Source: Vibrio cidicii
GTDB taxonomy: Bacteria; Pseudomonadota; Gammaproteobacteria; Enterobacterales; Vibrionaceae
DNA: 64,000 nucleotides
NCBI RefSeq assembly: GCF_009763805.1
Contig: NZ_CP046803.1
Location: forward strand, 744,001-808,000
Direction of reading: 5' to 3'
Made by a program: the position numbers and the translations under genes. The notes below the pieces were generated by a model. It did not search any database. It had not been told where the DNA came from and worked only from the letters and a program-made list of their open reading frames with translations. Of this stretch, positions 19,417 through 28,646 are shown piece after piece. Position 1 is the stretch's first letter. The number at the start of each line of letters is the position of its first letter.

Positions 19417-19857
19417 CTAGCGTTCACTGAGCACTTTAATCAGCGGTAATGCCCTTTCCCAACCGTGATTGAACATGGAGACAAAGTCACTATGGGTGGT
19501 GATGGTCACCATTAGCAGTAGTTTGCCCTCTTTGGGGCGCAGTTGATAACGCTCTTTGGAGCCAATCCATTTGCAGGCAACATCACTGTCGATATCTTGT
19601 ACGTGATCTGGATTGAAAATCGCCACATGATGAAGCTCGATATTACGACTGGGCTCAATAGCATCGATGACAGCCCGGGTCCCGCCCATTTCAGGGTCAA
19701 AAAATTTGATATCTTCACCTTCACGCCAATCTCCAGCAAATTGTGATTGCGGTGAGAAAGCGGTTGCCCACTGTTTGTAAAGTTCCAGATCCGTCAACAC
19801 CTGCCACACCTTCTCCGGTGTGGCGTCTATCTCAATATGATAATTCAAGGTCAACAT
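19417..19857 (-). CDS. SRPBCC (START/AHSA1-like) family protein
   Basis: A 146-residue single-domain protein of the Bet v1-like fold: it opens with YHIEIDATPEKVWQVLTD, the signature of the family, followed by strands FAGDWREGEDIKFF and RAVIDAIEPSRNIELHH, and ends with the long helix VSMFNHGWERALPLIKVL. Such proteins bind hydrophobic ligands in a deep cavity; the ligand here is unknown. The start at 19857 has an excellent ribosome site, AGGGAGG, 7 bases upstream, which decides against the longer frame. Confidence 0.85.
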   Translation of the reverse strand: MLTLNYHIEIDATPEKVWQVLTDLELYKQWATAFSPQSQFAGDWREGEDIKFFDPEMGGTRAVIDAIEPSRNIELHHVAIFNPDHVQDIDSDVACKWIGSKERYQLRPKEGKLLLMVTITTHSDFVSMFNHGWERALPLIKVLSER

Positions 19858-20075
19858 GGCTTTTCCTCCCTGAAGCATGCCAGTAACACGCTAGCGCATA
19901 CAGACTAAAAATCAACCAGTTATTTTTTGGCAAGGTGGATAATTTCGACAATACTTAAACAGACGTAGAAAAAGCGCGCGCAAATTAAACACTAAGGCGC
20001 TAATACAACATCAGCCCTCTGTTTGAGCAGCAAGTTGTGTATTTCCCCCTAACGTTAGAGAGCACGGAGCACTGA

Positions 20076-22955
20076 ATGAAAAAACAACGCTATCCGCTGA
20101 GCATCCATATTACGAGTCTGTTTCTCGTTTTAACTACTATCATCGGTATTGTGTTGATTTCCATCAGTTATAACCATTCGCAAGCGTTACTCAGTAAAAG
20201 CGCTGAAGGGCTGAGCCTTGAACACGCCAATAAACTGGAATCCTCTTATCAAACTTCTGTCAGTCCGGTGCTTACGACCCTTAATTTTATGGCCGAAAGC
20301 GCTTTTTTAGATGATCAAAATGAAGCAACGAAACTTACACCTTGGCTTAAATCACTATCCCTGATTTTTATTCAAAACCCCAATTTGGTTGCGCTTTATC
20401 ACGCCTCGCAAAGCGGCGTCTTCACCCAGTATCGAATGCTCAACTCAGAAATGATGAAAACCCGCTTTGACGCGCCAGAAGGGGCTTATTTCTTAATCAA
20501 CACCACGCACGTCGATGGTCGCAACGAGTTTGTCTACCTCGATAAAGATTTTCAACAAGTCGACTATCGGCTACAAAACGACAATCAATTTGACCCAAGA
20601 ATTCGACCTTGGTTTGTCAATGCAGAGCCCGATGGGCAGATTCGGCTGACTCAGCCATATTTTTTTTACTTTTTGCAGACCAACGGCGTGACATTGTCAC
20701 GTAAATCAACCGACGGACAGCACGTTATCGGCGCCGATTTTACCCTGTCTAAACTCTCGACTCAGATCGAAGCGCTCGCCTTTGCGCCACGCACAAAATT
20801 AGCCCTGCTCGATGCAGAAGGTCGCTTGTTGGCGCAACATCAGTTAGAAACGGAAGATAAGAGCGGACAGGGTTTACAGCAGAGTAAAGTGTTTTCAACA
20901 CTATTCGCCCCATTGATTGAAAAGATTGGTACGGGCGAAACCTTGTTTCAAACTCAGCACTATCAGGGCGATGAGTGGTCACTTACCATGACGCCTGTCT
21001 ATTTGACTGACAAAGTGCAATTGACACTTGCAGAGGCGACGCCAACCAACGAATTGCTCAGCGATTTAATTTCCATGCGTGATAAGCAGGTGGTGACGGC
21101 AATCTTTATGTTACTGATCTGCTTTGCCATTGTCTGGGTGGTGGCGAATCGCCTCTCCAGACCGCTGCAAAATTTAATCTTACTTACCGACAACATCGCT
21201 CGTTTTGATTTCAAACGCACACGCTACCCACAAAGTGTGATTAAAGAGGTGGTAAACCTAACCAATTCAATCGAGTTGATGGAACATACCCTGCACGATC
21301 TACTGCGTTTATTGCGAGATACCGCCAGCAATCAAGATTTTGACCTGCTAGCGAAAACCATCGCCCATCAAGCCTACTTGGTGACCAAAGCCGAAACCAT
21401 CATGCTTTACATCCAATCGGACGAAGAGAAAAAACTGACTACTGCGGCGAATCACGCCATCATTCCGTTCAAAATCGACATCAATGAGTTTATCAACGAA
21501 ACACCTTGGATGATGGCGCAGTTGAAAGAGGGGGAAACCATTCATCTAGACCGTACATCGAATGCGTTGAAACGCCACCAAGATACTATTTTCAATACAG
21601 ATATCTTCTTCTTCCCGCTACTCAACCGTGAAAAATCACTGGTTGGTATTGTCACTATTGGCTATGAACGCGCTCCAACAGACGCTCAGTTGGATAAGCA
21701 TGCTTTTTTACGCGAACTGCTCAGTTTCGCGCAAATTGCCAAAGACAATATCGACCAGATGCAGCAGCAAAAAGAGATGCTCAATGCTTTTATCGAGCTG
21801 ATTGCCTCTGCGATTGATACCAAATCCCCTTACACTGGCGGACATTGTCAACGCGTACCACAACTGGTCACTTGGCTAACGGAAGAAATTCACCGAGACA
21901 AAAAATACTTCCCCAACTTTTCGGTCAATAACAAGCAGTGGGAAGAGATCAAACTGGCCGCTTGGCTACATGACTGCGGCAAAGTGACCACTCCTGAATA
22001 TGTGGTCGACAAAGCGACTAAACTTGAGACGATTTACGATCGCATACACGAGATCCGCATGCGCTTTGAAGTGCTGAAGTTGCAAGAAGAAGTCACCTAC
22101 TGGCAAGCGCTTTACAATGGCGAAGAAGCAGCACAAGCCAAACAAACGCTAGACGAGAAACATCGCCAACTGGATGACGAGTTTGCCTTTGTCGCCCACT
22201 GTAACGTAGGCAGCGAGGATATGGCGCAGCAAGATGTCGAGCGTCTGCGTACTATTGCTCAACGCGAGTGGAAACGCACGCTAGATGATCAACTTGGCGT
22301 CTCGTGGATAGAGCAAAAACGCCACACCAGCAAACCATCGCTACCCGTCATGGAGCCATTGCTGGCCGACAAACCCGTACATATGATTGCGTGGGAACAA
22401 GGTGGCCATCCGAGCCAGAACTGGCAACAGCCCTATGTGCTTAAACCTGGCAACTGTAAATACAATCGTGGTGAGTTACACAACCTCACCATACGTTATG
22501 GCACCTTGAATGATGAAGAGCGCTTTATCATCAACGATCACATCATTCAGACCCAAGTGATGCTCAACCGTTTGCCTTATCCAGAGCATTTGAAAAATAT
22601 TCCGGAAATTGCTGGCGGTCACCACGAACGTATGGATGGCAAAGGCTATCCGCTTGGTTTAAACGAAGAACAGCTATCGATTCCCGCTCGAATAATGGCG
22701 GTTGCGGATGTGTTTGAGGCGTTAACCTCAAACGATCGCCCGTACAAAAAAGGCAAATCCTTAGCTGAGTCACTGGAAATTATGACCAATATGGCGACCT
22801 CAGGACATATTGACCCCAAAATCTATCTGCTTTTCTTACTGCGCGAAGTGGATCAGAAATACGCGAAAACGTTTGTTAATCCAAAACAGTTCTCAGAGGT
22901 CGATAGAAAGACTCATATTGAGCGAGTGAAGCATTATCTAAGAAATCAATTCTAA
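20076..22955 (+). CDS. HD-GYP c-di-GMP phosphodiesterase with periplasmic sensor
   Basis: A 959-residue inner-membrane enzyme predicted to hydrolyse cyclic di-GMP. TM1 (~10-32), a periplasmic double-Cache-like sensor (~33-340), TM2 (~345-365, AIFMLLICFAIVWVV), HAMP, a GAF-like segment (~425-560), then the HD-GYP domain from ~570 (AIDTKSPYTGGHCQRV). The metal and substrate motifs HDCGK (~631) and HHERMDGKGYP (~848) are intact. They are ~215 residues apart, far more than usual, because of a ~150-residue insert (about 660-800). It stands alone with its own promoter region. It probably lowers c-di-GMP in response to an extracellular small molecule. Confidence 0.92.
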   Translation: MKKQRYPLSIHITSLFLVLTTIIGIVLISISYNHSQALLSKSAEGLSLEHANKLESSYQTSVSPVLTTLNFMAESAFLDDQNEATKLTPWLKSLSLIFIQNPNLVALYHASQSGVFTQYRMLNSEMMKTRFDAPEGAYFLINTTHVDGRNEFVYLDKDFQQVDYRLQNDNQFDPRIRPWFVNAEPDGQIRLTQPYFFYFLQTNGVTLSRKSTDGQHVIGADFTLSKLSTQIEALAFAPRTKLALLDAEGRLLAQHQLETEDKSGQGLQQSKVFSTLFAPLIEKIGTGETLFQTQHYQGDEWSLTMTPVYLTDKVQLTLAEATPTNELLSDLISMRDKQVVTAIFMLLICFAIVWVVANRLSRPLQNLILLTDNIARFDFKRTRYPQSVIKEVVNLTNSIELMEHTLHDLLRLLRDTASNQDFDLLAKTIAHQAYLVTKAETIMLYIQSDEEKKLTTAANHAIIPFKIDINEFINETPWMMAQLKEGETIHLDRTSNALKRHQDTIFNTDIFFFPLLNREKSLVGIVTIGYERAPTDAQLDKHAFLRELLSFAQIAKDNIDQMQQQKEMLNAFIELIASAIDTKSPYTGGHCQRVPQLVTWLTEEIHRDKKYFPNFSVNNKQWEEIKLAAWLHDCGKVTTPEYVVDKATKLETIYDRIHEIRMRFEVLKLQEEVTYWQALYNGEEAAQAKQTLDEKHRQLDDEFAFVAHCNVGSEDMAQQDVERLRTIAQREWKRTLDDQLGVSWIEQKRHTSKPSLPVMEPLLADKPVHMIAWEQGGHPSQNWQQPYVLKPGNCKYNRGELHNLTIRYGTLNDEERFIINDHIIQTQVMLNRLPYPEHLKNIPEIAGGHHERMDGKGYPLGLNEEQLSIPARIMAVADVFEALTSNDRPYKKGKSLAESLEIMTNMATSGHIDPKIYLLFLLREVDQKYAKTFVNPKQFSEVDRKTHIERVKHYLRNQF

Positions 22956-23072
22956 CTCTAAGGAGTTGATTTTTAATAAATACCAACTTGCTATCTGCTC
23001 GGATAAATTATAAATTGTCCCTGCCCTTATCTGAATAAATTTAATTGCAACTTTTAACCTAAATGAGGGCAA

Positions 23073-23399
23073 ATGATGATAGTAACAACCACTCCGCAAA
23101 TTGAAGGTAAGCGAATTGTCGCCTATAAAGGCGTTATTGCAGGTGAAGCCATTCTTGGCGCAAACTTATTTAAAGATCTTTTTGCGGGAATAAGAGATAT
23201 GGTTGGTGGACGCTCTGGTACTTACGAAAAAGAATTAGAGCGAGCAAGAACCATAGCGTTTGAAGAGTTAGAGCAAAAAGCACGCGCTTTGGGCGCTAAC
23301 GCGATTGTTGGCGTGGATATCGATTATGAAGTCTTAGGCCAGAGTAACGGTATGTTAATGGTTTCCGCCAGCGGCACAGCAGTCGTGGTCGAGCAGTAA
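23073..23399 (+). CDS. YbjQ family (UPF0145) protein
   Basis: A 108-residue protein matching the YbjQ family: [27 protein letters not shown] at the start, [29 protein letters not shown] in the middle, and a C-terminal strand [12 protein letters not shown]. Members form pentamer-like rings and have been called heavy-metal-binding-domain proteins, but their function is not established. A ribosome site GAGGG is 6 bases before the ATGATG pair. It is a single-gene unit. Confidence 0.88.
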   Translation: MMIVTTTPQIEGKRIVAYKGVIAGEAILGANLFKDLFAGIRDMVGGRSGTYEKELERARTIAFEELEQKARALGANAIVGVDIDYEVLGQSNGMLMVSASGTAVVVEQ

Positions 23400-23571
23400 A
23401 CGTTGTCAGCAAAGCCGCATTTCCATCGGATTAACAACGCAATGTATGATCCTACTTCAAGGAATATGATTTTTTTGTGAATGCGCGTATTAACTGTTTA
23501 CACGCCAACAAGAAAGTCATTACATTAGCGGCATATAAACGAATTGACGCTTTCGCTTGCGCGTCTGGAAT

Positions 23572-23601
23572 AGGTCGAGTTCTTCGGAACTCGACCTTTT
23601 T
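23572..23601 (+). terminator. Rho-independent terminator
   Basis: An 11-bp perfect stem AGGTCGAGTTC / GAACTCGACCT with TTCG loop, followed by TTTT. It lies 170 bp after ybjQ and faces the converging lipoprotein gene. The 240 bp between hold no convincing gene. Confidence 0.85.
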
Positions 23602-23648
23602 ATTTCACCCTATCAGGCTTGATACTAATGCCTATAGACGAATAGCGC

Positions 23649-24836
23649 TTATGGACGGGTTGGATTGATTGTCAGCGGTTCCAAGGTTACCACCGCATTC
23701 ACGCCCGCTCCCGGATGATCGACATACGACGTGTCTTGCATCAAGGTATAGTAGACATCGACAAAATCATCATCATTGGTTAGCGCGCCATCTGGAATAG
23801 CATCAATGATCTTGTTAGTCAGTTGCGGAATAATCGCGTAGGCTTGCACTTCTGGATCGGGAATGGCTTTAAGCACCTCTTCCGCCACCTGTACCAACAA
23901 TTTGGCAAGCTGCTTGTAATCCGTACCATCGTCTTGTTCCATCAACACCATATCAGCGGCGCCCCAGCGGTAGCGAGACCAGTGAATCACGATTTGATTT
24001 GGGTAGTAATCTTTGTTGTCGTAATCGAGATAAGGCATTTCGACCAGATCCAGTGCAGGCTCATCACGACTTGGGTTTACCCCGGTGACAATCGCGTAGA
24101 TTTCTGCTTTTCCTGAGATCCATGGCTCTTGGTCATCGGCTAGACGAATTTTCTTCAGTTGGGTGGTATGGATTGGCTGAACCTCTCCTGCAGCGAAAGC
24201 CTTCGTAGGCGCAGCAGTGCGATCACGTTCATTCTGATAAGGCAAAACAACCGTCGATTGACCAAGGCGCTGCATTTCCGCTCTCATCGCTTGTAAGCCT
24301 GCTTTCAACTCAACCGAGCTGTTGTTATCAATCACGATAACAGGCACATCCGGCATTTCACTCACGCTTAACTGATGTATTTGTCCATTGATATCAAAAG
24401 CTTCAATGTACTGCCACTGCTCATCATCACCTGTTGGCTCAAAGGCGAACAGTGGGCTTTGCTCGCCATTTTGCCAAGCGTCTAACATTGCTTCATTGGC
24501 CAAGCGCACTTCTAAGAGTTCGTCGGTGTATTCAGAGATACCTTTCCATGTACGAATCTGGCTATCTGCTTGGATAAATTGGCGACTAAATTGCGCTTTC
24601 GGTTGCTGCTCAGCCAGAGTGGAGAGTGAAACGTTAAGCTGCTCAGCAGTGATATTGGCGCGCAGTGTACCTTCTAACTCCGTAAAATGTTCACTCAGTT
24701 GTTTGGCCAAATCACGTTTTGTATTGGTAATTTCCCCCGCTTTGTCGTTAGAAATGGTGGTCACTGGCGTCTCTTCAGACTGGCACCCCACAAGCGCTAA
24801 TGCACAAAGAGCAGAGAGGGAGATGATTTTTTTCAT
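23649..24836 (-). CDS. Lipoprotein of the DUF3103 type
   Basis: A 395-residue predicted lipoprotein (signal MKKIISLSALCALALVGC, lipobox LVGC). It is soluble, with a helical N-terminal part (~25-130) and a beta-rich C-terminal part containing EPWISGKAEIYAIVTGVNP and YYPNQIVIHWSRYRWGAADMV. I believe this is DUF3103, a domain found mainly in Vibrio and relatives with no known function. The start at 24836 is preceded by AAGGGG. A protease-like active site is not visible. It forms a single-gene unit. Confidence 0.65.
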   Translation of the reverse strand: MKKIISLSALCALALVGCQSEETPVTTISNDKAGEITNTKRDLAKQLSEHFTELEGTLRANITAEQLNVSLSTLAEQQPKAQFSRQFIQADSQIRTWKGISEYTDELLEVRLANEAMLDAWQNGEQSPLFAFEPTGDDEQWQYIEAFDINGQIHQLSVSEMPDVPVIVIDNNSSVELKAGLQAMRAEMQRLGQSTVVLPYQNERDRTAAPTKAFAAGEVQPIHTTQLKKIRLADDQEPWISGKAEIYAIVTGVNPSRDEPALDLVEMPYLDYDNKDYYPNQIVIHWSRYRWGAADMVLMEQDDGTDYKQLAKLLVQVAEEVLKAIPDPEVQAYAIIPQLTNKIIDAIPDGALTNDDDFVDVYYTLMQDTSYVDHPGAGVNAVVTLEPLTINPTRP

Positions 24837-25158
24837 GTAATACCCCTTAATATTTTTATTATGAGTAGAGTTCAAGCTCTATTCATAACCAAAATACCAT
24901 TGCTCGCTATTCATTCAACGTCGTTTTATAAATTTGTTTAAACTCTGCCCAGAGGATCATGTTTTTATTAAGCGTTACTTAAAGTAGCAGGCTCTTAAAT
25001 AAACCAAGTTCATTGGAAAATTTATCTGTATTCAGAGCAAATCAAATAAAACGGTATGTTTTTAAATAGAAAATACAGGGAGTGGAAAATAAAAAATCCC
25101 GTGGCTGTCGTTTAGTCACAGGATGATCGATATAGAGTCAAGCTTGCGCAAAGCGCTG
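24837..25158. other. Non-coding gap with terminator
   Basis: AT-rich promoter region of the DUF3103 gene. Its right end holds a minus-strand terminator (25088-25124, ATCC.GTG ... CAC.GGAT followed by TTTTTTATTTT) for the neighbouring acetyltransferase gene. No gene is visible. Confidence 0.55.
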
Positions 25159-25602
25159 CTATTTTTCGATTGTCATGCTGGCAGAGAGAATATCGCTTTC
25201 ACTTTTCTCCTCTTCCAGTTCAAAGCCAAGCGCAGAGAAAAAGGCTTTTGCCGTACGGTTGCTGCGCGGATATTCAACCTGCAATTTTTTCACCGCGGGG
25301 AGATTCGCCATTTCGGCTAACAATAGATCGATGGCACGACGACCAATGCCATGACGCTGATGGGCATAGTCCACCATAATACGACGCAGTATAACTACAG
25401 AATCGGAACCTATTTCCCACATAATAAAGCCAACGGGTTTACCGTCTAAGCAGAGCGCTCGCGCTTGGGTATTCTCGTGATAAAAAGATTCAATCAGTGA
25501 CCAAGTATTGCTAACAACTAACTCTTCCTGATACTTAGCCAACTCTAATTGGCATACGGCTTGGTAGTTGTTTTTATCGATGTGGCTTAAGGTAACGTCC
25601 AT
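25159..25602 (-). CDS. GNAT acetyltransferase, possibly polyamine-specific
   Basis: A 147-residue GNAT fold: the acetyl-CoA loop is YAHQRHGIGRRAIDLLL (Q/RxxGxG/A), preceded by SVVILRRIMVDYA and followed by KLQVEYPRSNRTAKAFFSALGF. The N-terminal region DKNNYQAVCQLEL and ELVVSNTWSLIESFYHE recall BltD/PaiA-type spermidine/spermine acetyltransferases. The next gene upstream encodes a PotD-type polyamine-binding protein, which supports that substrate. The start at 25602 follows AAAGGAT. The long upstream extension of the frame is rejected as out of family. Confidence 0.75.
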   Translation of the reverse strand: MDVTLSHIDKNNYQAVCQLELAKYQEELVVSNTWSLIESFYHENTQARALCLDGKPVGFIMWEIGSDSVVILRRIMVDYAHQRHGIGRRAIDLLLAEMANLPAVKKLQVEYPRSNRTAKAFFSALGFELEEEKSESDILSASMTIEK

Positions 25603-25763
25603 ATCCTTTTCTCTCGAAAAATTCCGCAAAATATGTGCTTTTAGTGCCATTAAGAGTGAAAAAAAGCAAGCGTTTCCTAACGATGTTTTTACACCGATTC
25701 AAAAGCGCAACAAAAAACTTCTTGAGACAAGGTTACGATCAGTGTCTCTGGCACACTCAGTTC

Positions 25764-25796
25764 TGGCAAAACAAAAGGAGCGCCTTTGCGCTCCTT
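25764..25796 (-). terminator. Terminator of potD
   Basis: Stem AAGGAGCGC / GCGCTCCTT (25775-25783 and 25788-25796) followed on the minus strand by TTTTGTTTTGCC, 21 bp after the potD stop. Confidence 0.85.
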
Positions 25797-25816
25797 GGGA
25801 TGATCTCATTCTTGCC

Positions 25817-26851
25817 TTATTGCGTTCTTAGGCGCTGCCAGTATTTCTCATAAATCGCGAGCGTTTCTGGGCCGACATCATTAATAAACTCTCCCTTCTT
25901 CATATCTTTATCTGATGGGAAGATAGTTGGGTTGTTTTTCAGCTCAGCAGGCAGCAGCTCACGACCAGATTTGGTTGCTGAAGCGTAGCCTAGGCTGTTG
26001 ACAATCTCAGCTTGGTTTTCTGGCTGGTACATGAAGTTAACAAACTTGTGCGCCAATTCTTTGTGTTTACTACCCGATGGAATGGTGAAGTTATCCATCC
26101 ACAACACCGCGCCTTCTTCGGGCATCACGAACTTCAGTTCTGGCATTTCCACTTGGCCTTGGTAGGCGTTCCCGTTCCACTGCATGCCAACAGACGCTTC
26201 ACCAGACACATACGGCACTTGCGGCGCATCTGAGTTATACAGTAAGACGTTATTCTTCAACGCAACCAAAGATTCGTATGCTTTCTTGATTTCTGCTTCG
26301 TTTTTCGTGTTGATACTAAAGCCGTTAAGTTTTAACGCCATACCGAAAACATCACGGATATCGTCAATCAGCATCACTTGTTGCGCGTACTTTTTATCCC
26401 ACAGATCGGCCCAGCGAGTCAAAGGGGCATCGACCATGGTTTCATTGTAACTAATGCCAGTAATGCCCCAAATATAAGGCAGCGAGTAGTCGTTTTTCGG
26501 ATCGTGCGCTTGGCCAAGCAGACCATCCATCGTGTCTTTCATGTTTGGGATTTTACTGTGATCCAATTTGGTCAACAGCCCTTCCCGACCCATTTTTTCG
26601 ATGAAGTACGCGGAGGCAAACACCACATCGTAACCGCCACCTTTCAGCAGCTTGAGTTTGGTGTACATCGATTCATTATTTTCAAATGTTGAATAGTTAA
26701 TCGTGACGCCTTCTTGTTTCTCAAACGCCTTTAGAGAAGCTTCAGGTAGGTAACTCCCCCAAGCATAAACGTTCAGCACTTCGCTCTCTGCCTGAGAGAC
26801 CGCGCTAAAAGAGAGCGCACTCAAAACCAGTCCTTTGATTAATAATTTCAT
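25817..26851 (-). CDS. potD: Spermidine/putrescine-binding periplasmic protein
   Basis: A 344-residue PotD-type substrate-binding protein. Signal peptide to about residue 21 (SAVSQA), then LNVYAWGSYLPEASLKAFEKQ and YSTFENNESMYTKLKLL, close to E. coli PotD (YSTYESNETMYAKLKTY). Later family segments are YSLPYIWGITGI, DDIRDVFGMALK, MQWNGNAYQ and VLWMDNFTIPSG. The PotD polyamine contacts (Trp and Asp in WMDNFTIPS, Trp in SYLPYIWG-like positions) look present. No potABC genes are next to it, so it must use permease components encoded elsewhere or act as a sensor partner, as NspS does in V. cholerae. Confidence 0.9.
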   Translation of the reverse strand: MKLLIKGLVLSALSFSAVSQAESEVLNVYAWGSYLPEASLKAFEKQEGVTINYSTFENNESMYTKLKLLKGGGYDVVFASAYFIEKMGREGLLTKLDHSKIPNMKDTMDGLLGQAHDPKNDYSLPYIWGITGISYNETMVDAPLTRWADLWDKKYAQQVMLIDDIRDVFGMALKLNGFSINTKNEAEIKKAYESLVALKNNVLLYNSDAPQVPYVSGEASVGMQWNGNAYQGQVEMPELKFVMPEEGAVLWMDNFTIPSGSKHKELAHKFVNFMYQPENQAEIVNSLGYASATKSGRELLPAELKNNPTIFPSDKDMKKGEFINDVGPETLAIYEKYWQRLRTQ

Positions 26852-27113
26852 AGTTTGCTATCCAGACTTAACCAGCACCGCGCTGGGGTCACGCGCATAA
26901 TTAGGCAATTGTTAAGGATTTGAAAGAAAATTTAATTAATCGTTATGAATAATATTCGTTGTTATGCCAAGCATGTTTTATGCTCAAGGGCTGAACGCGA
27001 ACTGACTGGAAAACCACGGGTTTTTCGTGCTAAAAAAACACGCGACAGTTTCACCAATTGTTATCAAGAACATCACTGGCGCATGCCATTTAACTCAAGG
27101 AGTCGAGTAAAAC

Positions 27114-27488
27114 GTGACAACAGCAAGATATGTAGAAATTAATGATGGCATCCAATCAATTTGGATGATCGAGCGGATCTGGCAATTGGCTGAGACGTTG
27201 CCAACCGAAGAGATCCCAATTGCCGATATTTGCGGTCCCGACGAAGTCACTTGGTTTGGCGATTCCGGACCCGGACCGACTTGCCGTGCGATTGCAGAGC
27301 ATTGCCGACGGATTAATAACGCGGATCTCAGTTACCCGGTGATTCTCACCGAAGATTACCGCGTGTTTGACGGCATGCACCGCATCGCCAAATGCATCAT
27401 GCAAGGAAAAGCCACCATTGCCGTCAAACGCTTTCGACAAAATCCAGCGCCGGATCAAGTGCGTGACTTAAATCAACCCAGCGACTAA
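27114..27488 (+). CDS. ParB/sulfiredoxin-fold-like small protein
   Basis: A 124-residue cytosolic protein. The segment YPVILTEDYRVFDGMHRIAKCIMQGKATIAVKRF resembles the ParB-like nuclease fold (DG.HR....), seen in many stand-alone proteins of unknown job. GTG start at 27114, with AAGGAG 9 bases upstream. It has its own promoter gap and a shared terminator with the converging dehydrogenase gene. No neighbour suggests a role. Confidence 0.6.
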   Translation: MTTARYVEINDGIQSIWMIERIWQLAETLPTEEIPIADICGPDEVTWFGDSGPGPTCRAIAEHCRRINNADLSYPVILTEDYRVFDGMHRIAKCIMQGKATIAVKRFRQNPAPDQVRDLNQPSD

Positions 27489-27493
27489 ACAAA

Positions 27494-27527
27494 AAAACAG
27501 CGCCCGCAAGTAAACGGGCGCTGTTTT
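27494..27527. terminator. Bidirectional terminator
   Basis: A 13-bp stem AAAACAGCGCCCG / CGGGCGCTGTTTT with an 8-base loop lies between two converging genes, with A/T runs on both sides. Confidence 0.9.
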
Positions 27528-27539
27528 ATATCTCATCGC

Positions 27540-28493
27540 TTAAGCGTTTAGCCCCGTAGCCTTGGCGACTTGCGCCACGACCACATTCACCGCTTTAGCA
27601 ATCTCACTTAACGTCTCAAGCTCTTCTTGGCTAAACGGGTGATGCAAAATCTTTTCTGCACCTTGTTTGCCAATCACCGTCGGTAAACTAAGCACCACGT
27701 CTTTGAGTTCATATGGCCCGGACAACAGCGTGCCTACCGGTAAGACCGATTTTTCATTGATCATAATCGCCTGAATGATGCGGAACACGCTGGCCGAGAT
27801 GCCATGGGTGGTATTGTGCTTGCGTTTGAAAATCTCATACCCCGCCTGCTTGACCGATTCCAACAACTCATCGGCGTCAATCCGTTTGATATGGTTGGTG
27901 TCACAGTAGTAATCCGCAGGCTGCCCAGCGATCGAAATCAGGCTTTTGGGGGTAAAACAGTGGCTACCGTGTTCGCCTAGCACATAGCCAAAGACATTTT
28001 TCGGATCCAACTGCACGCGGTTTGCCACAATGGTCATCAAACGCGCCGTATCAATTACACAACCACTGCTGATGATTTTTGATGGTTTGAACGAGCTGTT
28101 TTTGGCGATGAAGTGGGTGACGATATCACACGGATTTGACACCACAATCAAGGTGGCGTTCGGTGCAACACGCTCAACCTGATGAGCGATTTCAACACCA
28201 ATCTTGGCATTAATTTCAGCGATATCCAGACGCGTTTGCCCTTGTTTGATCTGCGCACCCGCGGTAATCACCACAATGTCGGCACCGAGCAAATCAAGAT
28301 AATTTTGCGTCGGTAAGATGTGGGTATTTTTTGAGAAGGTGAGCGCCGCAGTATGACGAAAGTCATACACTTCCCCTTCAGCTCTGGCTAAGTTTTGGTC
28401 CAATAACACCAATTCGCTGACACTGCCTAAGGTGAGCAGATAATTACACACCCCCACGCCAACGGCTCCCGCGCCAATTACACCAATCTTCAT
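27540..28493 (-). CDS. Lactate/malate dehydrogenase family 2-hydroxyacid dehydrogenase
   Basis: A 317-residue NAD-dependent enzyme of the L-LDH/MDH family: nucleotide loop IGAGAVGVGVCNYL, Asp for NAD ribose in LVLLDQN, SNPCDIVTHF, substrate Arg in GCVIDTARL and catalytic His in YVLGEHGSH. In the specificity loop (TAGAQIKQGQTRLD) the position that is Gln in lactate and Arg in malate dehydrogenases is Ile. That suggests a bulkier or more hydrophobic 2-oxoacid, as in hydroxyisocaproate dehydrogenases. It is a single gene. Lactate remains possible, so I give no symbol. Confidence 0.85.
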   Translation of the reverse strand: MKIGVIGAGAVGVGVCNYLLTLGSVSELVLLDQNLARAEGEVYDFRHTAALTFSKNTHILPTQNYLDLLGADIVVITAGAQIKQGQTRLDIAEINAKIGVEIAHQVERVAPNATLIVVSNPCDIVTHFIAKNSSFKPSKIISSGCVIDTARLMTIVANRVQLDPKNVFGYVLGEHGSHCFTPKSLISIAGQPADYYCDTNHIKRIDADELLESVKQAGYEIFKRKHNTTHGISASVFRIIQAIMINEKSVLPVGTLLSGPYELKDVVLSLPTVIGKQGAEKILHHPFSQEELETLSEIAKAVNVVVAQVAKATGLNA

Positions 28494-28646
28494 TTTCGCT
28501 TCCCTGATAAAACACTAACTAAAGTTTAATTTTAACTGCGATTATTGATGTCTATCTAATTTAATTTGGTGTTGAGTAATGAATTTGGTGTAAATGGCGA
28601 TGATGAACACAAAAGTTAGTACATGGCACTGCGACTTGACCAAGCG

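Noticed and set aside
26945..27142. 65-codon frame upstream of the ParB-like gene
   Set aside because: Composition is random-looking and it overlaps the next start region without a ribosome site.
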